49,109 bases of DNA from DASRAJ01 sp039920305 (GCA_039920305.1 JBDSEA010000083.1:1-49109); one strand, 5' to 3'; shown: positions 1 through 9,950, counted from the stretch's first letter. Notes: generated from the sequence alone by a model not told the origin. Numbers and translations: made by a program.

Positions 1-3000
1 AATGCTCTGTTCCATCATCCACAAGCTGGATCATATTTTCAGTTTGCAGGATGCCATCAACAAGTAATGCAGGGTCATTGTTATCATCAACTAACTGTAC
101 GTTTATATGGTAATTTGTTTTATTGTACCGGTAATCAATTTCAAATGATTTCCACTCTTCCGGAACACATGGATTGATTTGCAGCGTATTTCCCTTTCGC
201 GTTAAGCCGAGAAAAGATGAAATGATGAGCTGGTACATCCAGCTTGCTGAACCTGTGTACCACGTCCATCCGCCACGACCCTCATGCGGTGATACTCCGT
301 AAACATCGGCTGCTATAACATAGGGTTCTGCTTTATATATTGCAATGTCTGCTACTGTTTTTCCATGATTAACGGGATTGATAATATTTAATAATTCCCA
401 TACTCTTGCATTGTTTTTTAATTTAGCAAATGCCATTATCATCCAAATCGCAGCATGAGAATACTGCCCCCCATTCTCTCTAACCCCGGGCACATACCAT
501 TTAATATAACCGGGTTCAAATACGGATTTATCGAAGGGCGGATCTAACAGATGAATGAGCGAATGCTTTCTGTCCACTAAATATTTATCGGCTGATTCCA
601 TTGCTTTTAAAGATCGTTCCCTCTCTCCTGCACCTGAAAGCACTGCCCAGCTCTGCGAAATAGAATCAATCTTACACTCATCGTTGGCTGCTGATCCTAA
701 AGCAGCCCCGTCATCAAAATAGGCACGCCTGTACCATTCGCCATCCCACGCTGATTTATTAATATTAATTTTTAATTCAGCCGCTTTTTGTTTGCAGACA
801 GTTACAAATTCTTCATCGTTCATATTTATTGCAATGGGTTCAAAACGCTTTAGAATATCGTAAAGAAAAAATGCAAGCCATACGCTTTCCCCCCGTCCAT
901 GTATTCCAACCATATTCATACCGTCATTCCAATCGCCTGATCCCATCAAAGGCAAACCATGTATGCCAAACTTGAGTGATTTTGAAATCGCCCTTTTGCA
1001 ATGATCGTATAACGAAGTTTTTTGCTTTGAAATTAAGGGAAGATCATAATAGGATTCTTCATTCACATTAAGCTGGCGACCTTCAATAAAAGGAACAGGA
1101 TTTTCTAATATTGCATAGTCATGAGTATTGTTAACATAACAGGAAGTTGTATATGGCAACCATAGTAAATCATCAGAACAAAGTGTACGCACTCCCCTGC
1201 CTTGCGGAGGGTGCCACCAATGCTGCACATCGCCTTTTTTAAACTGTCGTGATGCTGCAAGCAGAATTTGTTCGCGTGTTAATTCAGGATGAGCATGTAT
1301 CACCGCTATAACATCCTGCAACTGATCCCTGAATCCAAATGCTCCTCCCGATTGATAAAATCCACTGCGTCCCCAAAGCCTGCATGCTATTACCTGGTAA
1401 AGCAACCATCCGTTTGTTAAAATATTTAATGATTGATCAGGAGTTTTTATTTTTATTGAACCAAGTGTGTGTCGCCAGTATTCGCGAACTTTTTTAAGTG
1501 AATCAGTAATTGCATTCGTGTCTCTAAAACGATTGATCAATTGCTGCGCTTCCGCAACATCTCTTGCTGCGCCCATTTTAAAAATTACTTCACGCTCTTC
1601 ACCTGCTTGCAAAACAATGGGAACTTGTATTGCTGTGCAGGGATCGTATCCCGCGCCATGTTTTCCTGCCAGACGCAATCTTTTCATGGCTTCGGGTTTT
1701 CCAAGCGTTCCGTTGCGTCCTATAAATTCATTACGGTCAGTTGTGAAATCAAATTTTACATTATTCACATCTAAAAATGCAACCCTGTTTGGAAATTCAG
1801 AATTATATGGATTGCGTGTTAACAGTGTACGGTATTCAGGATTAAACTCTGTAACAATATGCATTGCCGATTTGGTACGAAGACTGCCGAGCACCCATTC
1901 CACATAGCCGGTGACGGTAAGCGTACGTGCCCGACCTGAAACATTGCGCATCTTTACTACTGTAAATTTTATTTGAGCTTTACCGTCAACGTATATCCAT
2001 ATTTCTGTTTGAATACCATCTTCTTCACATTCATAAATACTATAACCAAAACCATGACTTGTTATATATTTTGATTTTCCCTTTGCAGGGTAAGGCATCG
2101 GTGACCAATAGTGACCGGTCTCTTCATCACGTATATAAAATGCTTCACCGCAATTACCTGTAACCGGATCATTGTACCAGGGTGAAAGTCTGAATTCATG
2201 AGCATTTTCAGCCCAGGTGTATGAAGGGCCGCTTTCCGTTACAATCGTTCCGAAGTTTGCATTTGCCAGTACATTACTCCATGGTAAAGGAGTAATACTA
2301 TTTTCTTGTGTGTTGATTACATATTCATTTCCATCAGCCGAAAATCCTCCAAGCCCATTATAAAATTGTAGCTCTTCCACTTTCTCATCGGCTTCAATTT
2401 GCGCTTCATATCTTTTGCTCTTAATTAAGAAAGGTATAACGGGTGTTACATTACTTCTCCTGTTTACATTATCCGTTAAAGTTCCGTACGTATCAGAAAT
2501 AATAATCCTTGCTACAGTCTGGATTAAAATCTTATCCTCATTTGAAACCTGGTCAGCCATTCTTACAAATACTCCACCCTGTCTTTCTCTCGGATTATTT
2601 CCTAAACCTGCTGTAATAAGGCTTTGAATCTGGTCCTGAAGGTCATGACGGTAGCCGCTATAATCTTCATTGATAATAACAAGATCAGCAACCAAACCTT
2701 TAAGCTGCCAATAAGACCGCGCCTGCAATAATTGTTTTATCATAGCAAGGCTGGTGTTATCCGTAACCTGCAACAGTACAATAGGTACATCGCCCGAAAT
2801 AGAATAACTCCATAACGAAGATTGACCCTTGGTATTTTTTATAAGAATATCCTTGTTAGCTCTTAATGCGGGATTAGTAAATATAACAGAGCTTGCTAAG
2901 CGTCCATAAAGCTGCGCGTCAGATTCGGTTGCATTAATGTGCCGCAAAGCCACTTCACTGTATGTCCACGATAATTCAAACGCACGTTTCCGGAAATTAT

Positions 3001-6000
3001 GATCCTGGTATTTGTTAACGAGTGCTTGACAATCACTGCGGATTTCGGCAATGCCGGTTACTATATCAATTATTGCAGTTTCTTCTTCACCTATTGTTAT
3101 CCGGTACTGAATTGAAATGATCGGGTCAAGCACAGAGCCTTGTGAATTTGATAACGGTTCCAGTTGATGCATTGCCTTCGGATTCGCAACGCTGTTTCCC
3201 CTGCCAATAAATTTATCACGATCAGTTTCATAAGAAATATTATCAGCATCACCTTCGGCTAATTTCATTAAATGAAAAACCCACGGAGGGCTTTCATCTT
3301 TAGAGCGCGGACGCCTTGAACAAATAATGGCATGTTGATTTTGCAACAATTCTGTTTGCACAAAAAGATTGCTGAATGCAGGATGTGCATCATCCGTTAC
3401 GTGTAAAGCAATTACCACTTCACTATAACTTGTTATCTCAATTTTCCGGGACGACCTCGAATGATTTTTAATATGAACTCTTCTTATCTCTACATTATCT
3501 TCAGGTGAAACAACAATTTCAGTATGCAATTCAATCTCATTGTCTGTTCTGCGAAACTCAATACGTCCTTGTGAAAATATTGCTTCATAATGAGATGCTG
3601 CTCTTAATGTTGGCTGATGAGTTGTTGACCAGAATGCACCGGCCTGAAGGTCGCGGATGTAACAGAAAGACCCCCGGTTATCACACGTGGTATCTTCTCT
3701 CCATCTTGTAAGTGCAATATCTCTCCATCGGCTATATCCACCACCTGCATTAGTAATCATTACGTGGAAATTGCCATTAGAGAGTAATTGAATTTCAGGT
3801 TGAGGTGTGTCAGGGGAATGGATAACACGCATTTCTGTATTTGAAGAAGAATGAATGATCTCTTCCGTGTCAACTGAAATGGTATAGAATCCTGTTGCTT
3901 TTGGAACCCGTTCCTGCAATAACAAAAGTGCAGTTTGTAAATTCGGATCAGCTTCAAAACGCTTTTGCATCGGTTGATCACAGAGCAGGTAAGTGAGTGA
4001 AAGCAGGCTCATCCCCTGGTGATGCGTCATGAATGATTGAATTACGGCGGGCGCCTTTGCTCTTGGTAAACGCGAAGGAGTATAATCAATTGACTCAAAA
4101 AATCCATAACGGCCTTCATATCCCTTTGTATGTAATCTTTCCAGGTTTTTACATGCTGCAGCAGGATCAACCATCAATGCCATTACCGTGGCATAAGGTG
4201 CAATAACCAGATCAAGGCTAAGTCCCCGTTTAAAGCCTAACTCAGGAACACCGAATGCCCGGTACTGGTAGCTGAGATGTGCGTCAACCATATTGTAGCA
4301 TGATTCTGAAATGCCCCAGGGCACACCCTGTTCTTTGCCGTATTCAATTTGTTTTTTCACTGAACCCCTGGAAGTATTATCTAAAAGTGTATGCTCATAA
4401 AGCGGCATTATCAAATTAGGCATAAGGTATTCAAACATAGAACCGCTCCATGAGATCAAAACCGGTGTACTGTCAGCAACTGTAAGTCGTCTTCCGAGTG
4501 CAAACCAGCTTTCCTGCGAAATTTTCCCCTGTGCTATCGCAACAAATAAACCTAAGCGCGCTTCAGAAGCAAGTAAATCGTAAAAGCCCGCATCCCGATG
4601 ATGCTGGTCTGCATTATAACCTATAGCCAGTAGGTGTTGAGTTTTATCATACAAAAAATTGTAATGCAAATCCGCAAAGTCAAGGCATTGAGAATTTAAT
4701 TGATGAATCTCTGCAATTCGCTCCCTTGCTAAAGCGCTTACCGTTGCAATTAATTTTTCAAAATCTGAAAGCCATTGAAATTCTTCTTCAGATTTATCTA
4801 TACTGTGAAAAGAATCAAGTTCAGTTTGAATATCATTATCTATACGTGCAAGCTGCGTTAATGAAAAAACTTTTTGAAACACGCTTAAGCTTTTAAATTT
4901 TTCAGGTACCGCATTATTATTGATCCACGGCGACAACAAAAGTATTTCATTGAGCCATTCCTTTATTTGATTCTGCAGAGAAACCATCCATTCAAATACT
5001 TTTGTATTCGCTTTTACTTTTTCATTGTTGAGTAATTCATTTAACAGGGTGGAGATTCTTTCAAGACTGTTTTTTAATTCGCTTAACAGTATTGGTCGTG
5101 ATGAATTTTCAACTTCAAATGCTGAAAGAAATTCTTTAAATAATGCTTGCTCCTCCGCCGGCATATTCTTTGCAATAATTCTTATCGTATCATATAGTCC
5201 ATCCCACAAATCATCTTTAATTATTTTGCGGTTCAGCATTTCAAAAAGCCCCTGCCGCAATGTAAGTAGATGACCCGCTAAATTTCCACTGTCAACAGTT
5301 GATATATATCTTGGCTGCAGTGGCACTAACGATTGCGTGTCGTACCAGTTATAAAAATGACCTTCATATCTTTCAAGCTTACTAAGAGTTTTAAAAGTAT
5401 TAGTTGTCTTTTCAAGAAGTTGCGCTATAGTTATATATCCAAAATCAATTGCTGAAAGGTTTGCAAGCAGTGACAGACCAATGTTGGTAGGAGAAGTGCG
5501 ATGCGCAATAATTGTTATCGGATATTGCTGCAGGTTATCAATTGGCAACCAATTATCATTTTCAGTAACGTACGTTTCAAAAAAGCTCCATGTTTTTCTC
5601 GAAAGTTCTCTTAGATATTTTCTTTGGTCTTCTGTTATTTTAGTTCTTAAAACGGGGCGTGGACTGCTTATCCAATTTACAATAGCAGGAGACAATATCC
5701 ATAGGACAAGAAAGGGAGCTGCTAAAAAAATTGTGTGCGGATTATAGTTGAACAAAAGGATAATTAATGCTATGCTTAATAAAGGCGCAAACCACATAGA
5801 TTTAAGAAGTGTAAATAAATTTTCATGTTGTTTTTTAGCAAACCCCGAAGGATTCCATTCGAGAAGGTTTTTATGTGAAAAGAGGATTCTCCACACGGTT
5901 CGCGAAATAGCATCTATACTAACGTAAGATTCAAATGGTAAACAAACCAGTGTAAACAATGACTGGATAATATTAGTGGAAGTATTACGAAAAACATTTT

Positions 6001-8689
6001 TAGAATGTTGTGCAAGGGAAATCTCTTCCGGCTTTTTAATTATATCCCATGTTGAAATACTAAGTGAGGGAAGAAGCACTACACCAATGATAAATAATGT
6101 CCAGAAAAGGGGTGATTGCACCAGTGTCCAGCTTAAAATAAGAATCAATAAAAGAGCAATAGGCACCAGGCTGCGCCTCAGGTTATCAAATATTTTCCAG
6201 CGGGATAAAGCTGTAATCGAATTCTTGCGCAACTTGCCTTTTGCATCAGGAACCCATGGCAAAGACCATATACCAATTTGCCAATCGCCTCTAATCCATC
6301 GGTGACGTCTGCTGCTGTCAGTACTGTAACGGGAAGGAAACTCTTCGTATAACAATACATCACTTGCAAAACCGCAACGAACGTAACTGCCTTCTAACAA
6401 ATCATGACTCAATATCCTGTTTTCAGGAAAGCGGTTGCCCAACACTTTTTCAAAAGCATCCACATCGTATATTCCTTTACCGATAAACGATCCTTCACTG
6501 AATATATCATGGTATAAGTCAGATGTTAGCCTGGTGTATGGATCAATGCCTGAATCATTTTCGTGCATACGGGTGTAATATGACCGGGTGCTTCCCTGTA
6601 AACTGACAGCAACACGGGGTTGCACAATGCCATAGCCCTTAACGATTCTTTTCTTCTGCTCATCATATACCGGGAAATTAAGCGGATGCGACATTAAACT
6701 AACTAATTTACTGGCCGCCTCTCTCGGCAGTTGTGTGTCGGAATCAAGTGTGATTACATATTTTACAGTAGCATAAACTTTCTCCTCACCTACGATTACG
6801 GTAAAGCGATCCTTCGCACCGCCCCGTAATAGGTGATTGAGTTCACCAATTTTTCCGCGCTTGCGTTCATAGCCCATCCATATTTTGTCAACAGGATTCC
6901 ACGAACGGGGACGATGAAAAAGAAAAAATAGTTCGTGTGAATGTTTACTATATTTTTTATTCAGCTCAATAATTTTTTGTTTTATATGTGTTACTAAAAT
7001 TTCATCATCGGGTAAAACTTCTGTTGTTGCATCCTTCAGATCGGTTAAAAGAGCGAATAACAAATTGGGATCTCTGTTGGCTAAAAATCTTACTTCAAGA
7101 TCTTCAACAAGTTTGTTTGCCTGGTTTATACCTGTTATAATGGTTGGTATTGCCACCAGTGTACATGCTTCTTTTGGAATGCCCGTTGAGAAATCCATTT
7201 TAGGTAATGGTCTTGGTCCAATTCTTAACGTTGCTATCCAGTTAATAACAGCAATAGAAAAATGACTTGCAGCTAAAATGCTTAGCAATGACAAAAAAAC
7301 AAGTATGCCGTTGCTTATCTCTTCATGATATAGTTTTGAAAGCAGTAAAATGCTTACGAGAGCTGTTAACAGAACTGATTCCAAAACATAAAACTTTGAT
7401 AAATTCCTTAAAAAAAATTGTTTGAGCAGTGTTGCAAATGAATAATGGGTTTTCAATATTTTTTCGGTTACCGGTAATCCATCACCTATCAAATAATACC
7501 CTACATGCCATTGGTGTTTATCAGGGATTTTTTTTTCTACACATTCTCTTGCGAGACCTACGACAGTTTTTGCAACATCAATTTCTTTTAACTCACCATT
7601 CTTGGCAATATTCTCTACTGCATGCCTGTACTGGTCACGTGTATAAAAATCCATGTGAGCATATACTTGTTCAGCATCACTCCTCAGGATATGTTCTACA
7701 TGACTCATGGCTTCAACGAAATCACGCCAATCTGTTTTTACCGCGAAGCGTAAACTGTTAATGCTGTTGGTCATAGTAACCTGGTCGGCAGCCTGCTTTT
7801 GATTTTCGGCCAGCACCATTCCGTTTATCGTATCACCCGTTTCATTGAGATGCTGCTCCAGCCATGATACAGGCAATGTCAGGTTAAAACCTTTCCACTG
7901 CAGTTTTCGCGAATATTCAGCTATGAAAGCACTAACCATGGGCGGATCAGTCCGGGCAAGATCTGCCATTACCAAAACAAGATTTTTTGGATTTTTTTCT
8001 GCTGTTTGAATAATCCGGTCAGCCCAATGGTGCGCAAGGTTTGCATCAATTCTGTCAATTGCAATCCGTGCTGCTACGCGCCTCATGTTTTCAAGCAATG
8101 CAAGACGGAGCATAATTGGTATTGCCCACAACTCCCCTAAAGTAAGTTCACTTGTTTCCTGGTAGGTCTCAATAAAACGATTAAGTGTATGTATGTCTAA
8201 GTGCCCATCGCTATGCGATATTATTTCGATTGCAATATCATATACTCTTGGAAATCCGGCTGACGGTCCGTTTCGTTCACTGAGTTTGGGTAATCCTTTA
8301 CTGTAGCCTTTCGGCAAATGCCTTTTGGCAATCAGTATTTGTTCTTCAATCAAATAGAAATTATCGAGTAGCCATTCTCCTGCAGGGCTAACAGGATTTT
8401 TTTCCTTAACGGCTTCTTGTAAAAGATCGGTTACCCGTTTTAATACTTCTTCGTTATCAGCTAACCTCTTTAATAAAAGCTCAGGTGTTTTTTTTGTATC
8501 AAATTCATGCTTTCCTGCCAGGTCTTTGGCAAGAAATCCCATCTGCTCAATCGTTAACAAATCAGCTCTTAACGGAGGTGCATTATTTATATCGCTTCTT
8601 ATAAAAGTGGCCTTAAGAAAATACTGCCGCAGTGGTGATAACAATTCTTCAATCGTTTTTGTTGTCACCTTTATAGTACCTGTCAGCAT
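1..8689 (-). CDS. ndvB: Cyclic beta-1,2-glucan synthase (NdvB/ChvB type), C-terminus cut by the window edge
   Basis: One open frame of about 2,896 codons runs from an ATG at 8689 off the left edge; probably only a few C-terminal residues are missing. The protein is a multidomain inner-membrane enzyme that builds, cyclises and trims beta-1,2-glucan. In order I see: an N-terminal soluble region (~1-420), two membrane segments (~425-490), a GT84 glucosyltransferase with DSDTQLPR (Asp649/Asp651) and RHRWIRGDWQ (~795-804), more membrane segments (~835-1000), a GH189-like transglycosylase region with NWYDTQS (~1114), TVDSGNLAG (~1131) and FMTHHQGM (~1553), and a C-terminal GH94 phosphorylase-like domain with GSGDWNDGMN (Asp near 2586). 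This is the full family architecture. The symbol follows the rhizobial homologues. The family is best known from Proteobacteria, so its presence here is notable. Just upstream on the same strand is only a receiver-domain remnant. Confidence 0.93.
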   Translation of the reverse strand, partial: MLTGTIKVTTKTIEELLSPLRQYFLKATFIRSDINNAPPLRADLLTIEQMGFLAKDLAGKHEFDTKKTPELLLKRLADNEEVLKRVTDLLQEAVKEKNPVSPAGEWLLDNFYLIEEQILIAKRHLPKGYSKGLPKLSERNGPSAGFPRVYDIAIEIISHSDGHLDIHTLNRFIETYQETSELTLGELWAIPIMLRLALLENMRRVAARIAIDRIDANLAHHWADRIIQTAEKNPKNLVLVMADLARTDPPMVSAFIAEYSRKLQWKGFNLTLPVSWLEQHLNETGDTINGMVLAENQKQAADQVTMTNSINSLRFAVKTDWRDFVEAMSHVEHILRSDAEQVYAHMDFYTRDQYRHAVENIAKNGELKEIDVAKTVVGLARECVEKKIPDKHQWHVGYYLIGDGLPVTEKILKTHYSFATLLKQFFLRNLSKFYVLESVLLTALVSILLLSKLYHEEISNGILVFLSLLSILAASHFSIAVINWIATLRIGPRPLPKMDFSTGIPKEACTLVAIPTIITGINQANKLVEDLEVRFLANRDPNLLFALLTDLKDATTEVLPDDEILVTHIKQKIIELNKKYSKHSHELFFLFHRPRSWNPVDKIWMGYERKRGKIGELNHLLRGGAKDRFTVIVGEEKVYATVKYVITLDSDTQLPREAASKLVSLMSHPLNFPVYDEQKKRIVKGYGIVQPRVAVSLQGSTRSYYTRMHENDSGIDPYTRLTSDLYHDIFSEGSFIGKGIYDVDAFEKVLGNRFPENRILSHDLLEGSYVRCGFASDVLLYEEFPSRYSTDSSRRHRWIRGDWQIGIWSLPWVPDAKGKLRKNSITALSRWKIFDNLRRSLVPIALLLILILSWTLVQSPLFWTLFIIGVVLLPSLSISTWDIIKKPEEISLAQHSKNVFRNTSTNIIQSLFTLVCLPFESYVSIDAISRTVWRILFSHKNLLEWNPSGFAKKQHENLFTLLKSMWFAPLLSIALIILLFNYNPHTIFLAAPFLVLWILSPAIVNWISSPRPVLRTKITEDQRKYLRELSRKTWSFFETYVTENDNWLPIDNLQQYPITIIAHRTSPTNIGLSLLANLSAIDFGYITIAQLLEKTTNTFKTLSKLERYEGHFYNWYDTQSLVPLQPRYISTVDSGNLAGHLLTLRQGLFEMLNRKIIKDDLWDGLYDTIRIIAKNMPAEEQALFKEFLSAFEVENSSRPILLSELKNSLERISTLLNELLNNEKVKANTKVFEWMVSLQNQIKEWLNEILLLSPWINNNAVPEKFKSLSVFQKVFSLTQLARIDNDIQTELDSFHSIDKSEEEFQWLSDFEKLIATVSALARERIAEIHQLNSQCLDFADLHYNFLYDKTQHLLAIGYNADQHHRDAGFYDLLASEARLGLFVAIAQGKISQESWFALGRRLTVADSTPVLISWSGSMFEYLMPNLIMPLYEHTLLDNTSRGSVKKQIEYGKEQGVPWGISESCYNMVDAHLSYQYRAFGVPELGFKRGLSLDLVIAPYATVMALMVDPAAACKNLERLHTKGYEGRYGFFESIDYTPSRLPRAKAPAVIQSFMTHHQGMSLLSLTYLLCDQPMQKRFEADPNLQTALLLLQERVPKATGFYTISVDTEEIIHSSSNTEMRVIHSPDTPQPEIQLLSNGNFHVMITNAGGGYSRWRDIALTRWREDTTCDNRGSFCYIRDLQAGAFWSTTHQPTLRAASHYEAIFSQGRIEFRRTDNEIELHTEIVVSPEDNVEIRRVHIKNHSRSSRKIEITSYSEVVIALHVTDDAHPAFSNLFVQTELLQNQHAIICSRRPRSKDESPPWVFHLMKLAEGDADNISYETDRDKFIGRGNSVANPKAMHQLEPLSNSQGSVLDPIISIQYRITIGEEETAIIDIVTGIAEIRSDCQALVNKYQDHNFRKRAFELSWTYSEVALRHINATESDAQLYGRLASSVIFTNPALRANKDILIKNTKGQSSLWSYSISGDVPIVLLQVTDNTSLAMIKQLLQARSYWQLKGLVADLVIINEDYSGYRHDLQDQIQSLITAGLGNNPRERQGGVFVRMADQVSNEDKILIQTVARIIISDTYGTLTDNVNRRSNVTPVIPFLIKSKRYEAQIEADEKVEELQFYNGLGGFSADGNEYVINTQENSITPLPWSNVLANANFGTIVTESGPSYTWAENAHEFRLSPWYNDPVTGNCGEAFYIRDEETGHYWSPMPYPAKGKSKYITSHGFGYSIYECEEDGIQTEIWIYVDGKAQIKFTVVKMRNVSGRARTLTVTGYVEWVLGSLRTKSAMHIVTEFNPEYRTLLTRNPYNSEFPNRVAFLDVNNVKFDFTTDRNEFIGRNGTLGKPEAMKRLRLAGKHGAGYDPCTAIQVPIVLQAGEEREVIFKMGAARDVAEAQQLINRFRDTNAITDSLKKVREYWRHTLGSIKIKTPDQSLNILTNGWLLYQVIACRLWGRSGFYQSGGAFGFRDQLQDVIAVIHAHPELTREQILLAASRQFKKGDVQHWWHPPQGRGVRTLCSDDLLWLPYTTSCYVNNTHDYAILENPVPFIEGRQLNVNEESYYDLPLISKQKTSLYDHCKRAISKSLKFGIHGLPLMGSGDWNDGMNMVGIHGRGESVWLAFFLYDILKRFEPIAINMNDEEFVTVCKQKAAELKININKSAWDGEWYRRAYFDDGAALGSAANDECKIDSISQSWAVLSGAGERERSLKAMESADKYLVDRKHSLIHLLDPPFDKSVFEPGYIKWYVPGVRENGGQYSHAAIWMIMAFAKLKNNARVWELLNIINPVNHGKTVADIAIYKAEPYVIAADVYGVSPHEGRGGWTWYTGSASWMYQLIISSFLGLTRKGNTLQINPCVPEEWKSFEIDYRYNKTNYHINVQLVDDNNDPALLVDGILQTENMIQLVDDGTEH

Positions 8690-8737
8690 TTAAATTTTGT
8701 ATTGAAAAGATAACCCTTCAAGGGCAATAATATAAAA

Positions 8738-8884
8738 TCACACTCTTTTCAGGTAGGAATTATTAAGACATGATAACAATTCATGCGGTGTTAATGGTTT
8801 TTCAAGTATGCGAAATGCCGAAGAAGATGTTTTTGGAACGTTAAGCCCGCTCAGCAGATATAATTTCGTCTGTTGATAGTTATG
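8738..8884 (-). pseudogene. Response-regulator receiver domain remnant (C-terminal part only)
   Basis: The minus-strand frame ending in TGA at 8738-8740 is open back to a TAA at 8885-8887 and contains no start codon. The translation carries the end of a receiver domain: a hydrophobic strand KLYLLSGL, then AFRILEKPLTPHELL with the conserved Lys-Pro of the beta5-alpha5 loop, then a final helix. The first ~70-75 residues of a normal receiver, including the acidic pocket and the phospho-acceptor Asp, are absent. It lies about 48 bp upstream of the glucan synthase in the same direction. Upstream DNA belongs to a HigB remnant on the other strand, so this is a truncated relic. The family call rests on one short motif and is moderately sure. 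Confidence 0.6.
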
Positions 8885-8888
8885 TTAA

Positions 8889-9070
8889 ATATACGATGTA
8901 TATCCGAGCGCAAGTTTCCTGGAAGACAACCGGGTTGTTTTTAATATCAAAGGAATAAATACCGACTAATAGTAAGAATAAACTATGACTATCAAATGAT
9001 TTGGATTCGTTTTGTTGGGACTCATGCCCAATATTATAAAGTTGACACTTCAAAAATTCAGAACTTATGA
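8889..9070 (+). pseudogene. higB: HigB-type mRNA interferase toxin remnant, 5'-truncated and frameshifted
   Basis: Two adjoining plus-strand frames join into the C-terminal ~60 residues of a HigB/RelE-superfamily toxin. Positions 8889-8954 encode a stretch ending DNRVVFNIKG. One base appears to be missing around 8955-8956, and the next frame continues KYRLIVRINY and then WIRFVGTHAQYYKVD, the family's very recognisable tail, to a TGA at 9068-9070. The first ~40 residues of a normal ~100-residue toxin are gone, and an in-frame TAA lies at 8886-8888. The stop overlaps the antitoxin ATG as ATGA, the usual toxin-first higBA layout. With both a deletion and a frameshift it should be inactive. Confidence 0.72.
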
Positions 9071-9427
9071 CAATAAAACCAATTAAAACAAAAAAGGACT
9101 ATCAAAACGCCATAGAAAGACTTGAGTTTATATTCGATTCAAAAAAAGGTTCGACTGAGGGTGACGAGCTCGAAATATTAGGAATTCTAATCGAAAAATA
9201 TGAGGACGAGCACTTCCCGATTGGATTTCCTGATCCTATAGAAACAAAAAGATTCTGTATGGAGCAAATAGGCTATTAGTCAAACCGACCTGTCAAATGT
9301 TGCAGGCCTGAAAAGCCGGACAAGCGAAATACTTAATAAGAAAAGAAAACTGACATTGGAAATGATAAGACAGTTGTACGACCGTTTGAAAATTCCAATA
9401 GAAGTGCTAATTCAAGCATATAAATAG
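9067..9427 (+). pseudogene. higA: HigA-type antitoxin, broken by a one-base frameshift
   Basis: The ATG at 9067 opens a 70-codon frame beginning MTIKPIKTKKDYQNAIERL and reaching MEQIGY before TAG at 9277-9279. Ignoring one T at about 9276-9277 lets the reading continue SQTDLSNVAGLKSRTSEIL and KRKLTLEMIRQLYDRL to a TAG at 9425-9427. The restored 119-residue protein has the expected HigA length, with an N-terminal toxin-binding region and a C-terminal Xre-type helix-turn-helix. As it stands the DNA-binding half is cut off. A sequencing error could mimic this, but the toxin next door is independently broken, so decay is the simpler reading. The 70-residue N-terminal half could still be translated. 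Confidence 0.8.
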
Positions 9428-9444
9428 ACTTTGCCCGGCAATTA

Positions 9445-9498
9445 CCGGAATCATGGTTTGAATTATGTAAGCGTTTGTAAATTCTGCACGGATTCCGG
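9445..9498. repeat. Nested inverted repeat downstream of the higA relic
   Basis: CCGGAATC (9445-9452) is the exact reverse complement of GATTCCGG (9491-9498). Inside it, GAATT (9460-9464) pairs with AATTC (9480-9484) around almost the same centre. It lies in about 150 bp of gene-free DNA between the higA relic and the trxA terminator. It could be the hairpin end of the toxin-antitoxin transcript or a small repeat element. Confidence 0.4.
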
Positions 9499-9573
9499 GT
9501 AAATAGGGATGGGAGCCATACTCACGTTCCCAATATTAAATGTGCGGAAACCGAACTTCATTCATAACCAGCC

Positions 9574-9602
9574 AAAAAAAAGCCCCCTCACAGGAAGGAG
9601 GC
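9574..9602 (-). terminator. Rho-independent terminator after trxA
   Basis: Read on the minus strand, GCCTCCT pairs with AGGGGGC (seven pairs, one U-G wobble) around a seven-base loop, followed directly by eight Ts. It sits 22 bp beyond the trxA stop codon. Confidence 0.8.
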
Positions 9603-9623
9603 AAGAATTCATTAAGGAAGATA

Positions 9624-9950
9624 TCAGGACAGCTGCGCTTTCAGCTTACCCTCAAGCACCGATTTTGGCACTACACCTACCTGCTTGTCTACTACCTTCC
9701 CGTTCTTAAATATCAGTAAGGTAGGAATGCTCCGGATACCGAACTGAATGGCAGTTTCAGGATTTTCATCCACATTCACTTTACCAATTACAGCTTTTCC
9801 CTCGTATTCTTTGGATAGCTCTTCCACTACCGGTCCGATCATGCGGCAGGGTCCGCACCATTCAGCCCAGAAGTCGAGTAATACGGGTTTATCCTTATCG
9901 GCGCTCAGCACAGATTCTTTGAAGTTGCTATCAGTGATTTGTATTGCCAT
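9624..9950 (-). CDS. trxA: Thioredoxin
   Basis: This 108-residue protein is a single thioredoxin domain with no signal peptide, so it is a cytosolic disulfide reductase supplying electrons to ribonucleotide reductase, peroxiredoxins and similar partners. The active site WCGPC has Cys32 and Cys35; DFWAEWCGPC and the cis-proline strand SIPTLLIF (Pro76) match classical TrxA, and length is normal. Transcription ends at a strong hairpin just downstream. It is the last gene of the minus-strand run with the basic protein and dnaE, 92 bp after the basic-protein gene, so it may have its own promoter. A Bcp peroxiredoxin at 27.1-27.6 kb is a plausible client. Confidence 0.96.
   Translation of the reverse strand: MAIQITDSNFKESVLSADKDKPVLLDFWAEWCGPCRMIGPVVEELSKEYEGKAVIGKVNVDENPETAIQFGIRSIPTLLIFKNGKVVDKQVGVVPKSVLEGKLKAQLS

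Noticed and set aside
1467..7761. Numerous 60-150-codon plus-strand frames across the glucan synthase
   Set aside because: They are shadows of one continuous 2,896-codon minus-strand frame with conserved motifs throughout.
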